Of a stretch of 64,000 bases of DNA, positions 56,817 to 64,000 are shown in pieces. Within the stretch, counting starts at the first letter, position 1. Each line of letters starts with the position of its first letter. Made by a program: the position numbers and the translations under genes. The notes below the pieces were generated by a model. It did not search any database, had not been told where the DNA came from, and saw only the letters and a program-made list of their open reading frames with translations. The stretch covers positions 1,674,001 through 1,738,000 of the forward strand of contig NZ_CP029343.1 in NCBI RefSeq assembly GCF_003143515.1, written 5' to 3'. Origin of the DNA: Massilia oculi. GTDB taxonomy: Bacteria; Pseudomonadota; Gammaproteobacteria; Burkholderiales; Burkholderiaceae_D.

Positions 56817-59684
56817 ATGACTGAAACCCTGCTTTCCCGTTCCGTGCGCCGCCTGTTCGCGGGCGGCGGCGCCGCCGGCCTGGCGCTCGCCGGCCCCGTG
56901 CTGCTGGCCCTTCCCCACCCTGCCGTCGCCCAGGAGGCCGCTCCCGTGGCCCGGGTCGAGATCACCGGCTCGAACATCCGCCGCGCCCAGGCCGAGACCG
57001 CGTCCAGCGTGCTCACCGTCAACCGCAACGACATCGAGCGCTCGGGCAAGACCACGGTGGCCGAGCTGCTGCAGACCCTGGCGGTCGACAACCAGGGCTC
57101 GGTGCCGATGAGCTTTGGCAGCGGCTTCGCGGCCGGCGCCTCCGGTATCTCGCTGCGCGGCCTGGGGACGGCCTCGACCCTGGTGCTGCTCAACGGCCGC
57201 CGCATGGCGCCCTACGGCCTGGCCGACGACGGCCAGAAGGTCTTCGCCGACCTCAACGTGATCCCGACCGACGCCGTCGAGCGCATCGAGATCCTCAAGG
57301 ATGGCGCCTCGGCCATCTATGGCTCGGACGCGATCGCCGGCGTGGTCAACATCATCCTGCGCCGCAACTTCCAGGGCACCAGCGCGCGCGCACTGTACGG
57401 CAGCGGCGAGGCCGGCGACGGCCAGCAGCACAACCTGGCCCTGGCCTGGGGCTTCGGCAACCTCGACACCGACCGCTACAACGTGCTGTTCAACGTCGAG
57501 TACAAGAACACGCAAGAGATCTGGTACCGCGACCGCGGCAACCGCGACTACATCGGCAAGATCGACCTGCGGCCCTATGGCTATTCGGCCCAGGAAGGCT
57601 TCGGCGGCACCGGCGCCATCACCGGCAACAACCAGTCGGGCAACGCCATCAACGGCAATGTGCGCAATCCCGACACGCTGGAATACTACAACCGCGGCAA
57701 CCTGGCCGGGCCCGGCTTCACGCGCACCTTCCCGGGCGCCGCCTGCGGCAATTTCACCAGCCATCCGCAAGGCGATCCGGGCGGCGGCTGCCTGGTCGAC
57801 TCGGCCTTCCTGTACAACCAGATCCAGCCCGACAGCGAATACCTGTCGCTGTACAGCCGCGGCACACTCAAGCTGCAGGGCAACACCGAGGCCTACGCCG
57901 AACTCAATCTGTACAACAGCCTGGCCCAGTCGAGCAGCACGCCGAACCCGATCGCGGCCAGCGTCGGCTATCCCGGCGGCCCGGTCAGCAACGCCGGCAT
58001 CCAGCTCGGCGCCGAGCACCCCGACAACCCCTATTTCGGCCGCGCCGCGCGGCTGCGCTACCTGCCCTTCGACGTCGGCCCGCGCCAATCCGACATCTCC
58101 TCGACCTTCATCCGCGCGCTGTTCGGCGCGCGCGGCACCAGCGGCGCCTGGGACTGGGATACCTCGCTGCTCTATTCGCGCAGCAAGGTCGACAACGAGC
58201 GCCGCGGCTACCTGCTGCGCGACGCCACCTTCGCCCTGCTCGATCCGACGCCGGAGAACGTGGCCGCGGCCCAAGCCAATCCCGGCTACCGCGCCCTGCC
58301 GGCCGGCACCTACTGGCGCATCGCCGAAAGCGCGGGCCTCAATTCTCCGGCCGTCTACGCCGCCCTGTCGCCGACCATCGCGAACGACGCCGAGACCGAG
58401 ATCGCCCAGGTCGACTTCAAGGCCACGCGCGAGATCGGCAAGCTGGCCGGCGGCGCCGTGGGCGTGGCGCTGGGCGCCGAGTTCCGCCACGAATCGGCGC
58501 GGCTGGATCCGACCGCCGGCACCGAGCGCGGCAACATCATCGGCCTGGGCTATTCGGCCTATGACGGTCAACGCAACGTGCTCGGCATTTATGGCGAAGT
58601 GCTGGCGCCGGTGCTGCCGGGGCTCGAACTTACCGGCGCCATGCGCTACGACCACTTCACCGACGTAGGGGATGCCTGGACCCCGAAGGTCGGCGTCAAG
58701 TGGAACCCGCGGCGCGAGCTGGCGCTGCGCGCCACCTGGGCCAAGGGCTTCCGCGCGCCCAGCCCGGCCGAAAACGGCGTTGGCGGCCTGGCGGCCTTCG
58801 CCAACGCCACCGATCCTGCCCGCTGCGCGCTGGGCGTGCAGACCGCCTGCAGCCCCGCATCGGTGTCGGTCATCACTTCGCCCAACCAGGACCTGAGCCC
58901 GGAGCGCTCGAAGAGCTGGAATATCGGCGCGATCTGGGACCCGCTGCCGCGCACCAGTTTCTCGCTCGACTTCTGGAACATCAAGCGCAAGAACGAGATC
59001 AACCAGCAACAGATCGACGCCGCGATCGCCGCCGGCGACGTGGCGCGCGACCCGAGCACGGCGGTGCCGACGATCCCGGGCGACCCCGGCGCGATCACGG
59101 CGGTGCTGGCGCGCTACGTGAACTCGGCCGAGACCGAGGTGCGCGGCATCGACCTGGACGCGCGCCAGGGCTTCGGGCTGCCCAACAACTGGGGCACACT
59201 GACCTTCGACGCCAAGTACACCTACCTGGACAAATGGGAGCGCACCGAGAGGGACGGCACCACGCGCGACTACGCTGGCACCCATGGTAACTGCGACGTC
59301 AGCAACTGCATGGGCACACCGGACCACAAGGCCAACCTGCGCGCGACCTGGGAGCGCGCCAACTGGCGCGTGTCAGCCAACCTCAACTACCGGGGGCCGA
59401 TCGACAACACCTTCTTCAAGGACGATCCGGAAGGCTGCGCCAGCCGGTTCGCCAACGGCGACGACGCGCCGAGCGACTGCGAACTGGCCTCGTTCACCAC
59501 GGTCGACCTGGTACTGCGCTGGAAGCCGCAGCCGCGCTGGGAAATCTACGGCTCGATCCAGAACGTGTTCGACAAGCAGGCGCCGCTCGATCCGCTGACC
59601 TATGGCGCGGTATCGTACAACCCGCTCGACTACTACGGCGCGATCGGCCGCTTCTTCACGCTGGGGGCGCGATACGCGTTCTGA
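56817..59684 (+). CDS. TonB-dependent outer-membrane receptor (receptor 2)
   Basis: This 955-residue receptor opens with a signal peptide (about 1-39, AVAQE) whose first residues TETLLSRSVRRLFAGG resemble those of receptor 1. The plug domain (about 50-180) shows VLTVNRNDIERSGKTTVAELLQTLAV, LRGLGTASTLVLLNGRRMAPYG and IEILKDGASAIYGSDAIAGVVNIIL (quoted in part). The barrel ends GRFFTLGARYAF with a C-terminal Phe, as expected for outer-membrane insertion. The substrate is unknown; no neighbouring enzyme or inner-membrane transporter indicates one. Confidence 0.94.
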   Translation: MTETLLSRSVRRLFAGGGAAGLALAGPVLLALPHPAVAQEAAPVARVEITGSNIRRAQAETASSVLTVNRNDIERSGKTTVAELLQTLAVDNQGSVPMSFGSGFAAGASGISLRGLGTASTLVLLNGRRMAPYGLADDGQKVFADLNVIPTDAVERIEILKDGASAIYGSDAIAGVVNIILRRNFQGTSARALYGSGEAGDGQQHNLALAWGFGNLDTDRYNVLFNVEYKNTQEIWYRDRGNRDYIGKIDLRPYGYSAQEGFGGTGAITGNNQSGNAINGNVRNPDTLEYYNRGNLAGPGFTRTFPGAACGNFTSHPQGDPGGGCLVDSAFLYNQIQPDSEYLSLYSRGTLKLQGNTEAYAELNLYNSLAQSSSTPNPIAASVGYPGGPVSNAGIQLGAEHPDNPYFGRAARLRYLPFDVGPRQSDISSTFIRALFGARGTSGAWDWDTSLLYSRSKVDNERRGYLLRDATFALLDPTPENVAAAQANPGYRALPAGTYWRIAESAGLNSPAVYAALSPTIANDAETEIAQVDFKATREIGKLAGGAVGVALGAEFRHESARLDPTAGTERGNIIGLGYSAYDGQRNVLGIYGEVLAPVLPGLELTGAMRYDHFTDVGDAWTPKVGVKWNPRRELALRATWAKGFRAPSPAENGVGGLAAFANATDPARCALGVQTACSPASVSVITSPNQDLSPERSKSWNIGAIWDPLPRTSFSLDFWNIKRKNEINQQQIDAAIAAGDVARDPSTAVPTIPGDPGAITAVLARYVNSAETEVRGIDLDARQGFGLPNNWGTLTFDAKYTYLDKWERTERDGTTRDYAGTHGNCDVSNCMGTPDHKANLRATWERANWRVSANLNYRGPIDNTFFKDDPEGCASRFANGDDAPSDCELASFTTVDLVLRWKPQPRWEIYGSIQNVFDKQAPLDPLTYGAVSYNPLDYYGAIGRFFTLGARYAF

Positions 59685-59699
59685 GCTGGCGGCGGTCGA

Positions 59700-59770
59700 A
59701 CGCGTGGACGGTGGAGGCCACCACCCTATGCGCATATCACGTAGGGTGGCCGGGTTTCCCGTCCACGCGT
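59700..59770. repeat. Nested palindromic element between convergent receptor genes
   Basis: Outer arms ACGCGTGGACGG (59700-59711) and CCGTCCACGCGT (59759-59770) are exact reverse complements; an inner pair CCACCCTA and TAGGGTGG (59721-59728 and 59742-59749) nests inside. This resembles extragenic palindromic (REP-like) elements and could also terminate both convergent genes. No second copy was noticed in the window. Confidence 0.75.
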
Positions 59771-59818
59771 CCAACCCACGTCAATCGACCAGTCCACCCC
59801 ATATCGACGGAACAGCCC

Positions 59819-62524
59819 TCAACCGCCGAAGTGATAATTCAACTCGACCCACCCGGTCCGCCCCGCCGGGCTGTAGCTGCCCACCGCATAATTGGGCCAG
59901 CCGCCGGTCGTGTCGTGCTTGATGCGATCGAACACGTTGTTGACGATGGCCGACAGGGTCAGGCGGTCGTTCACGCGATACACGACGCTCGCATTGACCA
60001 GCGTGGTCGGCGTCAGGTAGTCGGTCTGGGCCGAGTTCGGGATCTTGCCGTAGCGGGTCGCGAACACGGTCGACGACCAGGCGCCGCCGTTCCAGTTCAG
60101 GCTGGCCGCCAGCTTGTCCGGCCAATCCGAGCTGGTGAGCGAATTGAGTTCGTCGCGCACCGTGTCGCCGGCAAACTGTTTCGAGCGGCGGGTCAAGGTC
60201 TTCGAGTAATTGCCGCGCAAGGTGAACGTGCCCCAGGCCGCGGTGCGCAGCGCATAGCGGGCGCTGACGTCGATGCCGCTGCTCGATTCCTGCGCCGCAT
60301 TGATCGGGTTGACGCGGATCTCGCGGATCTCGCCCGGACGCACCGGCGAATCGGTTGCGTAGCGCGTGATGCGCGAGATCGTGTCCACGCACAGCGAAGA
60401 ACCGATGTCCAGCGAGCCCAGGCGGCAGGCCGCTTCGTCGCGCAGCAGTTGGTCGGCCGACAGATTGGTCACCAGGTCGTCGATCTTGATGTCCCAGTAG
60501 TCGATGGAGGCATCGAAGCTCGTGCTCGGCGACCAGACGATGCCGGCGCCATACGACTTGCCCTGCTCCGGCTTGAGGTCGGCGCTGCCGTACTGCACGT
60601 AGTCGGCGCCGGGCGAGTAGCTGGCGAATTCGCAGTTCGCCAGCGGCTGGCCGGTCACGCCGCAGCGGTAGTGGTCGGTGGTCGACGAGTAATAGCCGGT
60701 GCCGCGCGCCTTGTAGATGTAATTCATGTCCGGCGCGCGGAAGCTGGTGGCGTAGTTGGCGCGCACCAGCAATGCGCGCGTCGGCCGCAATTCCAGGCCG
60801 CCGGCGTAGGTGAACTTGCCGCTGTCGCGCTCGGCGAATTCATAACGGTCGTAACGGCCGGCCAGGGTCGCGGTAAGGATTTTGTGCAAGGGGATGCTGA
60901 CCTCGGTGCCGAGCGCATAGCGGTTGCGGGTGCCGGCCGTGACCGCGGTGTTCGGCGCCAGGTTGAAGTAGCCCGCGTTGATGCGCTCGTCGGGCGCATT
61001 GGTAAAGCCCTGGCGGCCGGCCTCGGCCACCACCGCCAGTTGCAGCGGGCCGGCCGGCAGCTGCAGCAATTCGCCATTGGCGCTGGCCGATACCGTATGG
61101 GTCCAGGATTCGTCGTCGCTTTCGGCATAGCCGGTGATGGTCCCGAATTCGTCCGGGTTCACGCGGGTCGCCAGCCGCGCCTGGTCCGGCGCATAGATGG
61201 CGACGCCGCTCGCGTCCGTTCCCAATCGCGGCCCGAGGAAGAAGCTGTCGATGTTCGACAGTGCGCGCGGGGTCTTGCCCTTGCTCTCATACCAGGATGC
61301 GCTGTAGCCGGCTTCCCACTTCCAGCTGGTCCCGGGCACGATGCCGCGTGCGCCCAGCGAGGCGGCAACGGCGCCGTCTTCCCAGAAGCGGTTGTAGCGC
61401 GACAGGCCGCCCATCTCTTCCGGGGACATATAACGGGTCCAGGCTTCGTAATGGCCCGTGTTCCGGTTCAGGAAGTAGCCGTTGTTCAGCGAATTCGAGG
61501 TCCACGATGGGCCGCGCGTATTGTTGACGGTGTCGTTGTGGCCTAGCAGGACGTCGGCGAACAGCGTCGTGCTGTCGTCGAGTTCATAGGTGGCGCTGCC
61601 GAACGCATTCTTGCTCTGGTTCCGGGTCTGCACCGACCAGTAGGTCGGGCTGACCTTGTTGCTGGCGCAATAGTTGCCGGTACGCGATGCGTAGTTGACG
61701 ACGCTGCCGCCGAACAGGTCGCCTAATTGCCCGCAGGTCGCGCCCGGATCGATGTAGCGGCCCACGGTGGCGTCGCGGCGCGACAGCATATTGGTAGGCA
61801 GGCCCGAGCGTTCGGACATGAAGTCGCGCTGGTAGGCGCCGATCGGATTGCGTTCCGAGAACTCGAGTGCGAACACGGTGCTCAGGCGATCGAACTGCCT
61901 GCCGCCGGTGAACTGCACGCGCCGCTCGGCGCCGCCGCCGCGGCTGGTGCCGCCCAGCTTGACGTTGACGTCGAAGCCTTCGGCCTTCTTCTTGAGGATG
62001 ATGTTCACCACGCCGGCGATCGCGTCGGAGCCGTAGATGGCCGAGGCGCCGCCCGACAGGATCTCGATGCGCTCGACGATGGACGAAGGGATATTGGCAA
62101 GGTTGGTGAAGTTGACCGTGCCCTCGTAGGCGATCGGGAAATCGGCCAGTCGCCGGCCGTTGAGGAGCACCAGCGTGTGATTCGGCCCCAGGCCGCGCAG
62201 GCTGATGGTGTTGGCGGACGGCGTGAAGGTATTGCCGAAGTCGGCGCCCTGCACGAAGCCGCTGTTCTGCACCTGGTTGTTCAGGGCGTCGAACACGTTC
62301 TTGTAACCCTGGCGCGTGATGTCGTCGCCGGTGATGACGGTGACGGCCGACGGACCATCCAGCTGCGCCCGGGCGATGCGCGAGCCGGTGACGAGAACCG
62401 ACGCGGGCGCGGCACTGGTGCTGGCAGCGGCGACTGGCGTGTCGGCGGAGGTCGACGCCGCCTGGGCGTGGGCGAGCAGCGGCGCGCCAATGGCGGCGGC
62501 CAGTAGATAAGTTTGTTTCATCAT
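59819..62524 (-). CDS. TonB-dependent outer-membrane receptor (receptor 3)
   Basis: This 901-residue receptor (ATG at 62524, or 62521) has a signal peptide (about 1-22, AHAQA), a Ser/Ala-rich linker and a plug domain (about 45-165) with VTVITGDDITRQGYKNVFDALNNQV, LRGLGPNHTLVLLNGRRLADFP and IEILSGGASAIYGSDAIAGVVNIIL (quoted in part). The barrel carries Cys pairs such as EAACRLGSLDIGSSLC and ends near VELNYHFGG. It is convergent with receptor 2 and belongs to the same broad receptor group. The substrate is unknown. Confidence 0.93.
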   Translation of the reverse strand: MMKQTYLLAAAIGAPLLAHAQAASTSADTPVAAASTSAAPASVLVTGSRIARAQLDGPSAVTVITGDDITRQGYKNVFDALNNQVQNSGFVQGADFGNTFTPSANTISLRGLGPNHTLVLLNGRRLADFPIAYEGTVNFTNLANIPSSIVERIEILSGGASAIYGSDAIAGVVNIILKKKAEGFDVNVKLGGTSRGGGAERRVQFTGGRQFDRLSTVFALEFSERNPIGAYQRDFMSERSGLPTNMLSRRDATVGRYIDPGATCGQLGDLFGGSVVNYASRTGNYCASNKVSPTYWSVQTRNQSKNAFGSATYELDDSTTLFADVLLGHNDTVNNTRGPSWTSNSLNNGYFLNRNTGHYEAWTRYMSPEEMGGLSRYNRFWEDGAVAASLGARGIVPGTSWKWEAGYSASWYESKGKTPRALSNIDSFFLGPRLGTDASGVAIYAPDQARLATRVNPDEFGTITGYAESDDESWTHTVSASANGELLQLPAGPLQLAVVAEAGRQGFTNAPDERINAGYFNLAPNTAVTAGTRNRYALGTEVSIPLHKILTATLAGRYDRYEFAERDSGKFTYAGGLELRPTRALLVRANYATSFRAPDMNYIYKARGTGYYSSTTDHYRCGVTGQPLANCEFASYSPGADYVQYGSADLKPEQGKSYGAGIVWSPSTSFDASIDYWDIKIDDLVTNLSADQLLRDEAACRLGSLDIGSSLCVDTISRITRYATDSPVRPGEIREIRVNPINAAQESSSGIDVSARYALRTAAWGTFTLRGNYSKTLTRRSKQFAGDTVRDELNSLTSSDWPDKLAASLNWNGGAWSSTVFATRYGKIPNSAQTDYLTPTTLVNASVVYRVNDRLTLSAIVNNVFDRIKHDTTGGWPNYAVGSYSPAGRTGWVELNYHFGG

Positions 62525-62630
62525 GGGCTTGTTTTTATTGGGGAACGAACTCTAACAAGCCGGCCAGTCAGTACAAACGAATTATTTTGAGCAACTTTAT
62601 GAGAATAATGTTTGGCGCTGGCCGCGCCAA

Positions 62631-62659
62631 TAAAAACGCCCGGCGCAAGGCCGGGCGTT
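62631..62659 (-). terminator. Intrinsic terminator of tldD
   Basis: AACGCCCGGC and GCCGGGCGTT form a 10-bp stem with a 5-base loop; on the minus strand it is followed by TTTTTATT. It starts about 25 bases after the tldD stop. Confidence 0.92.
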
Positions 62660-62683
62660 CGTGTCTACGACAGGAAAAGCGGA

Positions 62684-64000
62684 TCAGGCCGTACCGCCCA
62701 CCGTCACCCCATCGATGCGCAGGGTCGGCTGGCCGACGCCCACCGGCACGCTCTGGCCTTCCTTGCCGCACACGCCGACGCCCGAATCCAGGCGCATGTC
62801 GTTGCCGATCATCGAGATGCGGTTCATCACGTCCGGACCATTGCCGATCAGGGTCGCGCCCTTCACCGGATAGGTGATCTTGCCGTCCTCGATCATATAG
62901 GCCTCGCTGGCCGAGAACACGAACTTGCCGTTGGTGATGTCGACCTGGCCGCCGCCGAAGTTCACCGCGTACAGGCCGTTCTTGACGGAAGCCAGGATTT
63001 CTTGCGGGTCCTTGTCGCCAGCGCGCATATAGGTATTGGTCATGCGCGGCATCGGCAGGTGGGCGAACGATTCGCGGCGCGCATTGCCGGTGACCGGCAT
63101 CTTCATCAGGCGCGCATTCATCGTGTCCTGGATATAGCCCTTCAGGATGCCGTCCTCGATCAGCGTGGTGCACTGGGTCGGGTTGCCTTCGTCGTCGATG
63201 TTCAGCGAACCGCGGCGGTCCTGCAGGGTGCCGTCGTCGACCACGGTCACGCCCTTGGCCGCCACGCGCTGGCCGATCATGCCGGCATACGAGGACGAGC
63301 CCTTGCGGTTGAAGTCGCCTTCCAGGCCGTGGCCGACCGCCTCGTGCAGCAGCACGCCGGGCCAGCCCGGTCCCAGCACGATGGTCATCGGACCGGCGGG
63401 GGCCGGACGCGCCTCCAGGTTGACGCAGGCCGACTTGACCGCCTCGGTGGCGTAGCGGTCGAGCACCTCATCGTCGAAGTATCCATAGTCGAAACGGCCG
63501 CCGCCGCCCGAGGAGCCGACTTCGCGCCGGCCGTTCTGCTCGGCGATCACGGTCACCGACACGCGCACCAGCGGACGGATGTCGGCCGCCAGCACGCCGT
63601 CGCTGCGCACCACCAGCACCACGTCGTATTCGCCGGCCAGGCCCGCCATCACCTGCACCACGCGCGGATCTTTTGCGCGCGCCATTTTTTCCACGCGCTC
63701 GAGCAGCTTCACTTTCGCGGTCGCGTCGAGCGAAGCCAGCGGATCGTTGGGCAGGTACAGTGAACGGCCGCCGGTCGGCAGCGCGCTGCCGGCCACCTTG
63801 ATGCGGCCGGCGCCGGCGCGCGCGATGGTGCGCGTGGCGGTGGCGGCGTCCAGCAAGGCGCGCTCGGAAATCTCGTCGGAATACGAAAACGCCGTCTTGT
63901 CGCCCGAGATGGCACGCACGCCGACGCCCTGGTCGATCGAGAAGCTGCCGGTCTTGACGATGCCTTCTTCCAGGCTCCAGCCTTCGCTCTTGGTGAACTG
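62684..64000 (-). CDS. tldD: TldD metalloprotease (partial, 5' end outside the window)
   Basis: TldD with TldE/PmbA forms a zinc protease that degrades unfolded peptides and matures some peptide natural products and antitoxins. The 438 residues present lack only the N-terminus; the frame stays open to the window's right edge ([30 protein letters not shown], quoted in part). The metal-binding [11 protein letters not shown] motif (HExxxH) and the later catalytic-site Cys region ([20 protein letters not shown]) are present. An ATG at 63919 is internal and not the true start. Confidence 0.97.
   Translation of the reverse strand, partial: QFTKSEGWSLEEGIVKTGSFSIDQGVGVRAISGDKTAFSYSDEISERALLDAATATRTIARAGAGRIKVAGSALPTGGRSLYLPNDPLASLDATAKVKLLERVEKMARAKDPRVVQVMAGLAGEYDVVLVVRSDGVLAADIRPLVRVSVTVIAEQNGRREVGSSGGGGRFDYGYFDDEVLDRYATEAVKSACVNLEARPAPAGPMTIVLGPGWPGVLLHEAVGHGLEGDFNRKGSSSYAGMIGQRVAAKGVTVVDDGTLQDRRGSLNIDDEGNPTQCTTLIEDGILKGYIQDTMNARLMKMPVTGNARRESFAHLPMPRMTNTYMRAGDKDPQEILASVKNGLYAVNFGGGQVDITNGKFVFSASEAYMIEDGKITYPVKGATLIGNGPDVMNRISMIGNDMRLDSGVGVCGKEGQSVPVGVGQPTLRIDGVTVGGTA

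Overview
The window is GC-rich, densely packed DNA from a betaproteobacterium. Gene content and protein style (a flagellar cluster with FliA/FlgM, rimP-nusA-infB-rbfA-truB-typA order, many TonB receptors) suggest Oxalobacteraceae, for example a Massilia- or Janthinobacterium-like organism. That taxonomic call is inference from family resemblance, not from a search.

Region 1 (1-29263) is a nearly complete flagellar gene set. A leftward operon, fliM-fliN-fliP-fliQ-fliR-flhB (flhB leaves the window), is divergent from a rightward series: fliEFGHIJ, fliD, fliS, fliT, fliK, fliL, fliA, motA, motB, flgM, flgN, a stand-alone GH73 glucosaminidase, then flgA (reversed), flgBCDEFGHIJ, flgK, flgL, an unassigned gene and a second fliD. 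Genes are spaced by a few bases or overlap by ATGA. The set carries its own sigma-28, anti-sigma, stator and export ATPase, but shows no fliO, no flagellin, no chemotaxis genes and no master regulator. Its FliM lacks the usual CheY-binding N-terminus. The block order fliD-S-T-K-L-A-motA-motB and the fliO-less export operon resemble lateral (Flag-2/Laf) systems, so this is probably a secondary flagellum.

Region 2 (29322-33591) is a leftward three-gene operon with no recognised system: an OmpA-type outer-membrane lipoprotein with an unassigned C-terminal domain, a five-helix inner-membrane protein with a coiled C-terminal tail, and an exported protein resembling a von Willebrand A domain. It could form an envelope-spanning assembly and is the best candidate here for an undescribed system.

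Region 3 (33921-45428) is leftward housekeeping: typA, truB, rbfA, infB, nusA, rimP, rluB and scpB. A strong promoter precedes rimP, a terminator-like hairpin sits in the rimP leader, and another terminator separates infB from rbfA.

Region 4 (45834-51743) holds glk, a DedA-rhodanese fusion and a Yej-type peptide ABC importer (yejB-yejE-yejF) without its binding protein. A HexR-like palindrome lies upstream of glk.

Region 5 (52276-64000) holds three TonB-dependent receptors, aroG and the 3' part of tldD. The aroG leader encodes a short Phe-rich peptide followed by mutually exclusive antiterminator and terminator helices, a clear transcription attenuator for aromatic amino acid synthesis.
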